Assembly (NCBI GenBank): GCA_964511065.1
Contig: CAZEEG010000064.1
Location: forward strand, 1-33,782
Direction of reading: 5' to 3'
DNA from: CALBRZ01 sp964511065
GTDB taxonomy: Bacteria > Planctomycetota > Planctomycetia > Pirellulales > S012-138
DNA: 33,782 nucleotides
Part shown: positions 23,957-32,231 of the stretch, piece after piece
Position numbering within the stretch: position 1 is the stretch's first letter
Layout: each line of letters begins with the position of its first letter
The notes under the pieces: generated by a model
What the model was told of the DNA's origin: nothing
Database searches by the model: none
What the model saw: the letters and a program-made list of their open reading frames with translations, nothing else
Translations under genes and position numbers: made by a program

Positions 23957-24841
23957 TTACTCGGGCCCTGCAATTTCGGCCACTCGAAGCTTGGCACTTC
24001 TGGCACGCGGGTTTTGGGACAGTTCGGCATCGCTGGCCGTGATCGGCCGCCGGGTGATGACGCGATACCGGGGGTCATCGCGAAACGCCTGTTTAACCAG
24101 CCGGTCTTCCAATGAATGAAAGCTGATGATTGCGACCCGGCCCCCCGGCCGCACGCACCGGGGCAGCGATTGCAGAATGTCGCGCAGCGCGCCCAACTCG
24201 TCGTTCACCGCAATTCGCAAGGCCTGGAACGTTCGGGTGGCGGGGTCGATACGTTCCTGCCGCGAACGCGGAACCACCCGGCGGACAATTGCCGCCAACT
24301 CAGCCGCCGTGCGGATGGGTGCCTGCTCGCGCGCGGCCACAATCGCTCGGGCAATCCGCCGGCTATACCGTTCCTCGCCCAACTCGTAGATCAAGTTGGC
24401 GAGATTTTCCGCCTTGAGCTGATTGACCAGCCGGGAGGCTGGTTCGCCCACGCTGGAATCGAACCGCAGGTCCAGGGGACCGTCGGCATCGAACGAGAAT
24501 CCCCGTTGCCGGTCGGCCAGTTGATCGCTGGAGAGCCCCAGGTCCAGCAGCACACCATCGACTGGAGGCCACGAAAGCTCCCTGAGCAACTCGGGCAACT
24601 CCTGATAGCTGGCGTGAGCCAGCAAGACAGGCAGGCCGCGGAGGTTTTCTTCGGCCGCTGCGATGGCGGCCGCGTCGCGATCGATCGCCAGCACGGCGCC
24701 GTCGGGCGCAACTTTGGCCGCCAGCGCCTTGGTATGTCCACCACCGCCCAGCGTGCCATCCACCAGATGCTGACCCGGCTGAGGATCGAGCGCGGCGAGC
24801 ACTTCTTCGAGCAAAACCGGAACGTGGACGACCTTCGACAC
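23957..24841 (-). CDS. rsmH: 16S rRNA (cytosine-1402-N4)-methyltransferase RsmH
   Basis: A 294-residue RsmH (MraW) from the GTG at 24841, which has AGAAGGA about ten bases upstream and gives the usual start VVHVPVLLEEV; an ATG at 24925 would add 28 poorly conserved residues. The SAM-binding loop is DGTLGGGGHT, followed by AIDRDAAAI, a GVLLDLGLSSDQL motif, the RGFSF signature and the C-terminal FHSLEDRLVK. It methylates C1402 of 16S rRNA. In most bacteria this gene sits in the division/cell-wall cluster with mraZ and ftsL; here its neighbours are a PqaA-type gene and a small secreted protein, fitting the dispersed cluster of planctomycetes. Confidence 0.95.
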   Translation of the reverse strand: MSKVVHVPVLLEEVLAALDPQPGQHLVDGTLGGGGHTKALAAKVAPDGAVLAIDRDAAAIAAAEENLRGLPVLLAHASYQELPELLRELSWPPVDGVLLDLGLSSDQLADRQRGFSFDADGPLDLRFDSSVGEPASRLVNQLKAENLANLIYELGEERYSRRIARAIVAAREQAPIRTAAELAAIVRRVVPRSRQERIDPATRTFQALRIAVNDELGALRDILQSLPRCVRPGGRVAIISFHSLEDRLVKQAFRDDPRYRVITRRPITASDAELSQNPRARSAKLRVAEIAGPE

Positions 24842-25389
24842 GCAGAAATCATCCTTCTTGTTTTGATGCCTTCGGTTGGTTCGCCGTACGTTGCCCCCAG
24901 CAGCACTTCGACCCGTGGAATCCATCCTTCATCGGTTGACGCAGTGGGTGCGGAACACCCTCCATATGCATGCCATGCACGACGACGCCGCTGAACCCTA
25001 TAGCAGCCCGGGCAGGTGATCCTCCCTTTCCGCCCTCAACTGTATCGCAGATGGGAGGTCTCGTTCAGGGCAGGGCTCGAAACGGGGCGACCGATTGGCC
25101 GCTGGCGGGCGCGCTGGGGAATCGAGGGGTGTCGCCGCCGCGCAGGCGAGTTGTCGTCAACTTGATGGCGCGCCTGGGGGGCTGAACCCGCCCCGCCTGG
25201 AGGGATCGCTTTCGTCGCAAGCGCCAGCGAGATTGACAGATGCGGCAAATTTTCGGCCCAGGGAAAGACTGACGCCAGCAGCGACGGTACTGCCATTGCA
25301 GGAATAACCCTTTCGACAGGCAGCTTGCCGAGCGTTTCGCAACCTCCTCGCGTGGGGAGGCTCGGCGAGTCTTTCACAAGGGTGCGAAA
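24842..25389. other. Divergent spacer between rsmH and the His/Tyr-rich gene
   Basis: This 548-base gap contains no convincing gene. A TTGACA at about 25234 lacks a matching -10, so no promoter is called. The right end is the structured leader described at 25325-25368. The overlapping frames on both strands are Arg/Pro-rich shadows. Confidence 0.4.
25325..25368 (+). promoter_or_regulatory. Hairpin in the leader of the His/Tyr-rich protein gene
   Basis: A ten-pair stem joins CTTGCCGAGC and GCTCGGCGAG (one G-U pair), ending at about 25368. Inside it CCTCC (25343-25347) pairs with GGAGG (25356-25360), competing at one base. The stem ends about 20 bases before the ATG at 25390. It may stabilise the mRNA or control translation; no U-tract follows. 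Confidence 0.45.
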
Positions 25390-25695
25390 ATGAAAACCGT
25401 TCGAAACCTGTTGCTTGCCGTGGGGGCAGTGGTTGCTCTATCGTTCGTAGCTCCGGGTGAGGCCAAGGCCCAGATTCGCATTGGCCACGGCCATTATTCA
25501 CGAAGCTACTACGGCTACCAATACCATCCACGCAGCTACTATCGGTACCACAACTACTATCGACCGCATTATCACTGGCACGATACCAGCCATTGGGACT
25601 ATGTCCCCGGCCACTACTGGCAGCATGGGAATCACTACCATTATGAGCCAGGCGGCATGTATTGGCACCGCGATGGCCACTGGGATCGCCACTAA
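25390..25695 (+). CDS. Small secreted His/Tyr-rich protein
   Basis: A 101-residue protein with a clear signal peptide (MKTVRN then a hydrophobic run; cleavage after EAKA at residue 27) and AAGGG about seven bases before the ATG. The mature part, 74 residues, contains 15 His, 16 Tyr and 5 Trp, with recurring H-Y, Y-Y-x-Y and H-x-H patterns and no Cys or Lys. I do not recognise a named family. Histidine density suggests metal binding, and tyrosine density suggests adhesion or cross-linking in the envelope or matrix; both are inference. It stands alone between rsmH and the Tad locus, convergent with cpaE. Confidence 0.8.
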   Translation: MKTVRNLLLAVGAVVALSFVAPGEAKAQIRIGHGHYSRSYYGYQYHPRSYYRYHNYYRPHYHWHDTSHWDYVPGHYWQHGNHYHYEPGGMYWHRDGHWDRH

Positions 25696-25792
25696 GAATG
25701 TGGTCTCCGCAAAGGATGGCTGTGCCGCAATCGCCAGGAGAATGTGATCGGCCTTCCCTAGCCAGCGGCAAGCGGTGAGAAACGAGACGCAC

Positions 25793-25827
25793 AAAGCCCG
25801 GCGGCGGTAGGCATCCCCCCGCCGGGC
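25793..25827 (-). terminator. Candidate terminator at the end of the Tad locus
   Basis: GCCCGGCGG (25796-25804) pairs perfectly with CCGCCGGGC (25819-25827) around a 14-base loop. On the minus strand the stem is followed by UUUGUG. It lies 32 bases beyond the cpaE stop, so it would end the pilus transcript; the short U run lowers confidence. Confidence 0.5.
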
Positions 25828-25858
25828 AGGCCGGCAGTTTGCGCCTACTTCTTGTCGC

Positions 25859-27070
25859 TCACTTCTTGTCTTTGGACCAGAAGCTGAACAGTCGGGAGAC
25901 TCCGGCCCCCTTGTGGTGTTCGCCATCGGCTGCCCGCTCATCGCCGCTAAGCGCTTCGGCCAATTGCTTGATCGATTGCGTGATGGCGGCCTTGGGCGAT
26001 TGTTCGTACAGCGGGACGCCGTTGTTGCGCGTCTCGACCATCGTGCGGTAGTCGTTGGGAATCTGCCAGAAGATTTCCCGGCCGATGGTTTCCTGGGCTT
26101 TCTTGGTGCTGATCTGGCCGTCGCCCAAGCCCACGCGGTTCACCACGATCTTGACCTTGTCGGCCAGGTCGTGCATTTCGCTGAACGACATCATCAGCCG
26201 GACCACGTTGCGAAGGCAGGGCAGGTCCATCTGCGTGACCAGCACCACGTGCGTGGCCGCGCCCATGGCGACCATATCGTTGGGCGTATATCCCTTGGAA
26301 AGGTCAATGACCAAGTGCGAGAACGTGGCCTTGAGCAGCCCGATCACCCGTTGCAGGTTTTCGGGGGTGACCAGTTGCACGTCTTCCATCTGCACAGGCC
26401 GCGGCAGCAGGTATAGCCCCGACGCATGCTTGGTGAGCGAACGCTTGAGCAGGCTGAAATCCAGCCGAGTCACGTTCTGGGCAACGTCGACCAGGGTATA
26501 GTCGGGGATCGTGTCGAGGAACACGTCGCAATCGCCCAGGCACAGGTCCAGGTCGACCAGGGCGACACTGCGTTCGGGATCTTGGGCGAGCGAGCAGGCA
26601 ACGTTCACGGCGACGCTGGTGCAACCCACGCCCCCGGTCGCTCCCGCCACGGCAATCACGGAACTGCCACGACTCTTGGAGCGGCCCTTGCCGAACTTGC
26701 GTTCGTTGAGCCGGCCCAGGGCGTCGAGCAGATCGTCGATGCGAACCGGCTGCGGCAGAAATTCCTTGGCTCCTGCCCGCATCGCTTGCAGGATCAGGTT
26801 GCCGTCCGTGCTGGCGCTAACGACAAAGACGGCGCACTCGGGCGACGCCTCATTCAATTGGGCGACCAGTTGCAGCGCCCGCTCGGGATTGGCGTCCAAG
26901 GCCACCAGAGCGATGTCGGGATGGGTTTGGGAGACGACGTCGGCAAAGAACTCGTAGCGCGATGCTTCGGCTTCCAGCCAGATCGTGTCCATCCCCAATA
27001 GCATCGACTTCAACGCATCGCGCGAGGCGTCGTTGGGGTCGACGATAGCGAGTCTGAGCACGTTGTTCAT
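25859..27070 (-). CDS. cpaE: CpaE/TadZ-like pilus localisation ATPase
   Basis: A 403-residue protein of the CpaE/TadZ group that positions Tad pilus machinery at the pole. Residues 1-125 form a receiver-like domain whose phosphoacceptor position reads Ala (A57 in PDIALVALD), so it is an atypical, probably unphosphorylated receiver. Residues 135-380 are a MinD/ParA-type ATPase: the Walker A loop is GATGGVGCTS (143-152), without the signature or P-loop lysines of ParA; D173 and D175 follow in LVDLDL. Such deviant loops occur in this family. The ATG at 27070 is used although no clear ribosome-binding site precedes it. It is the last gene of the Tad locus here and is separated from cpaC by about 600 bases. 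Confidence 0.93.
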   Translation of the reverse strand: MNNVLRLAIVDPNDASRDALKSMLLGMDTIWLEAEASRYEFFADVVSQTHPDIALVALDANPERALQLVAQLNEASPECAVFVVSASTDGNLILQAMRAGAKEFLPQPVRIDDLLDALGRLNERKFGKGRSKSRGSSVIAVAGATGGVGCTSVAVNVACSLAQDPERSVALVDLDLCLGDCDVFLDTIPDYTLVDVAQNVTRLDFSLLKRSLTKHASGLYLLPRPVQMEDVQLVTPENLQRVIGLLKATFSHLVIDLSKGYTPNDMVAMGAATHVVLVTQMDLPCLRNVVRLMMSFSEMHDLADKVKIVVNRVGLGDGQISTKKAQETIGREIFWQIPNDYRTMVETRNNGVPLYEQSPKAAITQSIKQLAEALSGDERAADGEHHKGAGVSRLFSFWSKDKK

Positions 27071-27665
27071 GATTGGTCGATCGTTCGAGCCGGCCCACGC
27101 GCGTCTGCCGCAGGGCACCTGTCTCCACCCCCGGCACTTTCTACGCAATCCACCTGCAGATAGTTGCAGCACTTACCCAAGTTTTCGCAGCTACCCCATA
27201 ACTCTAGGTTGCAAATCAGGACAACGGCGCTAAATCAATGAGAACGCGTCGCATTGGCCCAGGCGGACGCCAACCGCCACCACCAACACAAGTGGCACCG
27301 CCAACACAATCCGCGCGATCGGCACGTCAGCCACCAGCGCTACCATCTCACCATGGTCCAGGGAATGAGCAAGCTTACCTGGCACGGGCCGCGCACCGCG
27401 TGGGCCTCGTTCCAGCGCCACCTGCTCGAGCGCCTGGCGGCCAGACCTCATTCATGCTGGGCTGCCGCCTTGCGGTTAGCAGTCCACGATGATGATGGTG
27501 GCTGGCTGCGGCGCTACCGCGCGCTTGCGACTGCGGTCTACACGTACGGGCTGCAACATGGTTCATGCCTCGCCGGTGGACGTATCCGCTGTCAGCCGAT
27601 GGTGACAACCGGGCGGCAGTCCACTTGCGCCGCTCCCCTGGGGACGGCACTACCGGGGGATGGCA
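27071..27665. other. Unusual gap inside the Tad locus
   Basis: Between cpaC and cpaE lie 595 bases without a recognised gene, which is long for an operon. Both strands carry frames with reasonable GC3 and neither is decisive. The best is the short hydrophobic minus-strand frame ending at 27230. A 27-codon minus frame beginning near 27560 and a plus-strand frame from about 27365 are weaker. A decayed gene or an internal promoter for cpaE is possible. Confidence 0.4.
27230..27349 (-). CDS. Possible 39-residue membrane peptide
   Basis: From the ATG at 27349 the frame reads MVALVADVPIARIVLAVPLVLVV-AVGVRL and ends in TAG: one strong membrane segment with GC-rich third positions. The same frame is open further up to an ATG at 27451 (73 residues). 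No ribosome-binding site is clear, and long hydrophobic frames arise easily in GC-rich DNA, so this may be chance. It lies between cpaC and cpaE. Confidence 0.25.
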   Translation of the reverse strand, partial: EMVALVADVPIARIVLAVPLVLVVAVGVRLGQCDAFSLI

Positions 27666-29372
27666 CTACTGGCGGACGTCGTAGCCGGTGGGACCGATGA
27701 AGCCCGGTGGCGATTGTCCTGTGCTGACCGGACGCCGGGCGGTCGGCAGGCGCCGCACGGTGTCGTTGCTGACCTTGGGCGACCGGTCCAGTGCGCTGCG
27801 GTCCAACGTGTTGGAGCGGTTGGCCGCGGCATAGCCGGTGTGCCGGGTTACGCCGCTGCGCGTTGCCGAGGGACTACCACTGGGGCCGGGAATGTCGCCC
27901 TGGTCAAACTGCGGTCCAGTGTGGCTCGGTCCCATTCCCTGCGGAGGCGGCAGCGATTCCACCTCGCCGGGAACCACCTCGGCTCCAGGCGGCAGACCTT
28001 CGTAGCCGTGCGGGCCGACCGGGCCACCGCCCGGGGCACAACGCGGCACTTCGATGTAACCCTTGCCATAAAGCTCACAGTCGCGTGGGCTTTCGGTATG
28101 CATACCCGGGCCGATGGAAGGCGGCACTTCGTGGCAATCCATGGCTTCCACCAACTCGGGTGTCACCAGGATCAACAGTTCCACCTCGTTCTCTTCGGTG
28201 GTCACGCGGCGGAAGCATGCGCCCAGGTAAGGAATGTCCATCAAGAACGGCACGCCGCGGGTTTCCGCATCGTAGCGCGTCTGAACCAAACCGGCGATGG
28301 CCAGCGTTTGGCCTGCGTGCATTTCGACCCCGGTATCCACTTCGCGGACCCTCAGGGCAGGGATGCTGTCGTCGCCCAGGGCGACGGCACGCGAGTTGTC
28401 GATCTCGCTCACCCGGGGACGAACCTCCAGACGAATGTTGCCGTTGGCCAGCACGATCGGCACAAAGTCGACCTGTGTGCCGTACTTCTTGTATTCGATC
28501 GAAACGGTGCCCAGGCTCTGCGGCACCAGGATCGGGAATTCGCCGCCCGAGTTGAAGAACGCCGGACGGCCGCTAACCGTAACCAGGTTGGGCTCGGCCA
28601 GGATCTTCATCAGGTTGTTCTGTTTGAGGGCGTTCAGGGCCGCAAAGAACGGCGTGCTGCCCGAGGCAATGCCGAAAGTCAGCGTGCCGCCGCCGGCTCC
28701 GGTGACGGTCCCGGCGCTATCGACCGTTGAGCTGAGCAAGCCGCTGATGGAGGAGATGACACCGCCATCGGCGCTGTTCACCCCGAAGTCGAAGCCCATC
28801 TGCCGCAGCTTCGTGCGCGATACTTCCATCACCTTGACGCGCAGCAGCACCTGCTGGACGCCGCCGACGGTAATGTTGTTGATCACCTTGGGATAAAAAT
28901 CCAAGGCAACTTCCTCGATGGATCGGACATCCGAGGGGTTATCCACGTAGCCGGAGATAACAACACTGGAAGCCAGCGGCACCACCCGGAGGCGAGCATT
29001 GGGAAACTGCCGTTCCAGGTACATGCTCAACTCGCGCGAGTCGCCGGTCACCAGCGTATCGACGCTGTAGACCTGGCCGGCCTCGTCCCAGAGCGTCACC
29101 GTGGTGAAGCCTGCCTTCTTGGCGACCAACTGAATGACGTTGGGACCGCGGGGATGCAGTTCCACGATTTCCGGATTGTCGACCAGGGCCTTGGGGATCG
29201 CCTTGTCGAGGGTCAGCATCCGGCTGGTGTTGACCGCCAGTTCGAGCCGTTCGCTGGCGGCCCCGATGTGGCGGATGATCCCAGGCCCCCCCGACTGCTG
29301 CGCGATGGCTGGCGAAGTGGCACAGAACAAAGCTGCCAGCAGCAGTGCGAGGGTCGTACGCGACATGACCAT
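27666..29372 (-). CDS. cpaC: Tad pilus secretin (CpaC/RcpA-like)
   Basis: A 568-residue outer-membrane secretin. The ATG at 29372 is preferred because AAGGAAG lies six bases upstream; a second ATG two codons later is possible. A signal peptide (1-24, cleavage after AIA) precedes the pilus-type N domain (about 40-110), a BON-like domain (about 112-170, with VVISGYVDNPSDV) and the secretin domain (about 175-410), ending with the usual VELLILVTPELVEA. The last 158 residues are a Pro/Gly/Ser-rich tail with four cysteines, not needed for a secretin pore. It forms the channel through which the Flp pilus leaves the cell. A 259-base spacer with a 12-bp hairpin separates it from cpaB. Confidence 0.95.
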   Translation of the reverse strand: MVMSRTTLALLLAALFCATSPAIAQQSGGPGIIRHIGAASERLELAVNTSRMLTLDKAIPKALVDNPEIVELHPRGPNVIQLVAKKAGFTTVTLWDEAGQVYSVDTLVTGDSRELSMYLERQFPNARLRVVPLASSVVISGYVDNPSDVRSIEEVALDFYPKVINNITVGGVQQVLLRVKVMEVSRTKLRQMGFDFGVNSADGGVISSISGLLSSTVDSAGTVTGAGGGTLTFGIASGSTPFFAALNALKQNNLMKILAEPNLVTVSGRPAFFNSGGEFPILVPQSLGTVSIEYKKYGTQVDFVPIVLANGNIRLEVRPRVSEIDNSRAVALGDDSIPALRVREVDTGVEMHAGQTLAIAGLVQTRYDAETRGVPFLMDIPYLGACFRRVTTEENEVELLILVTPELVEAMDCHEVPPSIGPGMHTESPRDCELYGKGYIEVPRCAPGGGPVGPHGYEGLPPGAEVVPGEVESLPPPQGMGPSHTGPQFDQGDIPGPSGSPSATRSGVTRHTGYAAANRSNTLDRSALDRSPKVSNDTVRRLPTARRPVSTGQSPPGFIGPTGYDVRQ

Positions 29373-29555
29373 CGGAACTTCCTTGTTCAAAAAACCGCTC
29401 CGGTGCCCCCCAAGTGAGGAGCCACCAAAGGCGAGCCCCCTGGCGCGATCCCCTGCCTCGGCCAGAAGGTTGCCATCCAATGCGATCCATCGCACGGTGG
29501 CGGCCGCCGGGCATCGGGAACCTTGCCCTGCACCGGCGGCCTATCGTTTCCATCC

Positions 29556-29594
29556 CTCCCGCCCGAAAGGTCACCTACCTCGTTCGGGCGGGAG
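29556..29594 (-). promoter_or_regulatory. Perfect 12-bp hairpin between cpaB and cpaC
   Basis: CTCCCGCCCGAA (29556-29567) and TTCGGGCGGGAG (29583-29594) pair perfectly across a 15-base loop. On the minus strand it lies after the cpaB stop and about 180 bases before the cpaC start. No U-tract follows, so an RNA processing or stability element is more likely than a full terminator. Confidence 0.5.
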
Positions 29595-29631
29595 AAGCCT
29601 GAATACAGTCTTGTACGTCATTATCGGCAAA

Positions 29632-30684
29632 TCAGGAGCCGCTGCTTGGCATATCCCAGCCGCTAGGGCCAAAATCTAGTGGATCCAGCATTGCTGGCGC
29701 TGCTGCCGGCTCTTGATGATTGGGAATCAGCCGGGCTTCTCCGGCGCCTTCCTCCAGCTCATAAGTCTTGACGTCTCCCCCGCTGATGATCTGGATGCGA
29801 TGCGTCTTGGGGGACACCGTCACCTTATTCTGCAGCGACGACATATCCACCTTGGCCAGCATCTCCTCGAACAGGTCCTTCTTGTTGTCATCAACGGGCG
29901 CGGCCGTCGCCCCCACCAATTGCGGCTGTTCCTCGTGGCGGCTGGAACTGTCGCCGGCGGAGTGCACCAGCAACTGGGTGCTGGCACCGTTGGTCTGCAC
30001 CAGGCCGTCTTCCTGCGGCGAGCGGAGCGAAAGCGTGATCTCGCCGGTATTCTGTGCTAGCGTTACCAGCTCGATCTCTTCCGGCTTCAGCAGCAGCGAA
30101 ACCGTCTTGGCGCTGATCGCCTTGGAACCTTCGCTGCCCTCGACTTCTTTGATCGTACTATCGACTGCGAAGACTTTGACGTCCTGCAAAAATGTCTTGG
30201 TGAACGTCTGGTGGATGTTATTGGCCGTGTTCCGCCGCACGTACACGATCAGGTCCACCCGGTCGCCCGGCTTGATCAAAAAGCCACCGGTGCTCTCGGC
30301 GTCGACGCGCACGGCAACCACCCGATAGCCGGGCGGGATGTGGTCCGTGGCCCGCTCGCCGGCTTCACCCTTGGCCAGCAACTTCTGGTTCAGCAGGGGC
30401 TCGCCCTTGAACAACCGCTGCCGCGTGCGGCGGCCATCGGCATCCTCGATCTTGCGGAGCATGCCTTCCTGAACCTTGTCCTTGGGCCACTGCTCCAGCT
30501 TGAACATCTGCGGTGTCAGCAGTTCGTTGGCCGGAATGTCTTGCAGCGCAACCAGCACGGCTTCGGTGTCGCCCGAGGGCGCCGCGACGGGCGTGCCCTT
30601 GGACATCACCTGGTTGATCCCCAACGAGGCAATCAGCCCGCAGCCCAGGGCGAGCGAAAGCAGGATTAGCGATTTAGGGCGCAT
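29632..30684 (-). CDS. cpaB: Tad pilus assembly protein CpaB (RcpC-like)
   Basis: A 350-residue protein with an N-terminal membrane segment or signal (5-27), followed by a SAF-type domain (about 40-110; VLVALQDIPANELLTPQMF) and the RcpC domain (about 120-235; GYRVVAVRVDAES, GFLIKPGDRVDLIVY). The C-terminal third is low-complexity and variable. CpaB works with the secretin in the periplasm during Flp pilus export. GGAG lies about seven bases before the ATG. It is flanked by tadE (253 bp upstream) and cpaC (259 bp downstream), both on the same strand. Confidence 0.94.
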   Translation of the reverse strand: MRPKSLILLSLALGCGLIASLGINQVMSKGTPVAAPSGDTEAVLVALQDIPANELLTPQMFKLEQWPKDKVQEGMLRKIEDADGRRTRQRLFKGEPLLNQKLLAKGEAGERATDHIPPGYRVVAVRVDAESTGGFLIKPGDRVDLIVYVRRNTANNIHQTFTKTFLQDVKVFAVDSTIKEVEGSEGSKAISAKTVSLLLKPEEIELVTLAQNTGEITLSLRSPQEDGLVQTNGASTQLLVHSAGDSSSRHEEQPQLVGATAAPVDDNKKDLFEEMLAKVDMSSLQNKVTVSPKTHRIQIISGGDVKTYELEEGAGEARLIPNHQEPAAAPAMLDPLDFGPSGWDMPSSGS

Positions 30685-30937
30685 AACTTGGCTCCAGTCG
30701 GATGGGAGGAACTTCTTGGGTGAACCGGCGAGAAGGCAACCGGCATGGTTGGCCCTCCGGGCCGCCTGGTCGGACCCTGACTCTGCCCGGCGCGCTGTTT
30801 CGCTCGCAGCGCGACGGGGGCAGGGGGCAGGCGGCCGCCGCCGAAAGGTTGGCCCTCCCTGGCTCCGCTGTTAACGGCTATTGGCGACACGGCATTGAAC
30901 GGCGCCCGGGGGGCCGCCGAGCCCCGCCGTGCGCTAC

Positions 30938-31375
30938 CTACTGCGTGGATTCCAGTCGCATGACGGTCGTAGCGCTGAGACCTCTCCCCCCTAGAAAGAT
31001 TGGCGCCGGCAACCATGTGACTTGATCGAAATTGACACTGACCGTAACGCTGAGCCGATCGCCGTCGAAGACGGAATCGATGTCAGGCTCCTTGATGTTT
31101 GCGGCGGCCAGGTAATCTTTGACCGTTTTCTTGATCTCGCTTTGCGTGGTGCCTTCCAGAATGCCAACCCGGGCTCCTTCGCGCGAGGCGTTGGTCAGCA
31201 CCTGCTGAACCATGACCATCCGGCCGAACTCGATCATGCCGAAGATCAGCAGAAACAGCACGGGAGCCACGGCGGCGAACTCGACCACCGCCGCACCGCG
31301 GCGGTGGTGGTCCGGTCGGCGTCTGTTAGCGGGGGCTCCGGACCGCGCAACTTCGCGTGAAGGCGGTGCGTTCAT
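30938..31375 (-). CDS. tadE: TadE-like pseudopilin
   Basis: A 145-residue TadE-like protein. The ATG at 31375 overlaps the tadV stop as ATGA, so the two are translationally coupled. After a basic leader comes RRGAAVVEFAAVAPVLFLLIFG: cleavage after G27 would put E32 at +5, the prepilin peptidase signature. One long hydrophobic helix (28-50) is followed by a periplasmic domain with the TadE-typical NASREGARVG segment. TadE proteins are minor pilins of the Flp pilus. Only one TadE-type gene is visible; tadF and tadG are not. Confidence 0.92.
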   Translation of the reverse strand: MNAPPSREVARSGAPANRRRPDHHRRGAAVVEFAAVAPVLFLLIFGMIEFGRMVMVQQVLTNASREGARVGILEGTTQSEIKKTVKDYLAAANIKEPDIDSVFDGDRLSVTVSVNFDQVTWLPAPIFLGGRGLSATTVMRLESTQ

Positions 31376-31938
31376 AACAGCATTCCTGTCCAGGCAAAGT
31401 AAGCGATGGTGCCAATGGCGATGGGAATTCCGTAAGGCAGCAACAGCATCGAGCTCTTGCGCTCGGCGGCGATGGCCGAGAGTTCGGCAGGATTGCGCAC
31501 GGTGACGACTTCCTGCACGATCATCATGAAGTTGTCGCGATGTTTCTGCCAACTGCGGCGATAGAGGACCATCCCCAGGGCGATCACCCCGCCCACCACC
31601 GTGGACAGGCAGAACGCATAGAAGGTGATGGTGGCTCCCACCCAGGCGCCGACACCGGCCAACAGTTTGACGTCGCCGGCCCCCATTCCGCCGATGGCGT
31701 ACAGCGGCAGCAGCAGGCCCAGCCCCACGGCCGTTCCCAGCAGGCTGTATCCCACGCCCTCCCAGCCAAACGCCACCCCGCTGTACAGCCAGCCGCCGAT
31801 AATCATCGGGAAGGTGACCCAGTTGGGGACTTTCAGCTTGATCCCGTCGATCACGGCGGCCAGGATCAGCACCGCCGTAACCAGCCAGGCGGGCCAGGTT
31901 TGGGCTATGTGGCCCCAGATGCTCGTTGCTTCGCCCAT
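31372..31938 (-). CDS. tadV: A24-family prepilin peptidase (TadV/CpaA)
   Basis: A 188-residue membrane aspartic protease that removes leaders from Flp prepilins and TadE. The ATG at 31938 has GAGAGAG upstream; the longer frame is not membrane-like at its start. About six hydrophobic segments are visible. The two catalytic aspartates are D31, in VIDGIKLKVPNWVT, and D89, in the GMGAGDVK motif. It is short, lacking the N-methylase domain of PilD, as is normal for Tad systems. The stop overlaps the tadE start by four bases. The upstream 37-aa ORF ends 77 bases before. Confidence 0.94.
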   Translation of the reverse strand: MGEATSIWGHIAQTWPAWLVTAVLILAAVIDGIKLKVPNWVTFPMIIGGWLYSGVAFGWEGVGYSLLGTAVGLGLLLPLYAIGGMGAGDVKLLAGVGAWVGATITFYAFCLSTVVGGVIALGMVLYRRSWQKHRDNFMMIVQEVVTVRNPAELSAIAAERKSSMLLLPYGIPIAIGTIAYFAWTGMLL

Positions 31939-32015
31939 GGGTGTCTCTCTCGTATTTCGTATCTGCTTAAGGGGATTGAATCGATGGGGGGGCGGTGACG
32001 CCCTGCGGCCCCCGG

Positions 32016-32129
32016 TCAGGACACTCGGGCGCCAAACCACACGCTCAGAAAGGCGACCAACAATCCCAGCGCCGCCATCACGTACTCGGCAGTGTGCCAG
32101 AGAAATTCATCGGGAATGGCAGAATACAC
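32016..32129 (-). CDS. Small single-pass membrane protein inside the Tad locus
   Basis: A 37-residue frame starting with GTG at 32129, with GAGAGGA eight bases upstream, a good site matching those of the flp genes. The product begins MYSAIPDEFLWHTAEY and continues into one hydrophobic segment (about 16-34, VMAALGLLVAFLSVWFGA), ending ARVS. It lies between flp1 (102 bases upstream) and tadV (77 bases downstream) on the same strand. There is no prepilin cleavage motif, so it is not another Flp pilin. It may be an accessory membrane peptide of the pilus system; I know no named homologue. Confidence 0.6.
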   Translation of the reverse strand: MYSAIPDEFLWHTAEYVMAALGLLVAFLSVWFGARVS

Positions 32130-32231
32130 GTCGGTTGTCCTCTCAATGATGCGGCCAACCCCCGGAGCGACCGCGGCCGCTCCGGGGGGCAGGAAAACGT
32201 TGGCACCTGTGTGGCTGGCAGTCGCGGCGAA

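Noticed and set aside
32198..32212. TGGCAC-like site on the plus strand near flp1
   Set aside because: The -12 element reads TGGC instead of TTGC and no plus-strand gene follows.
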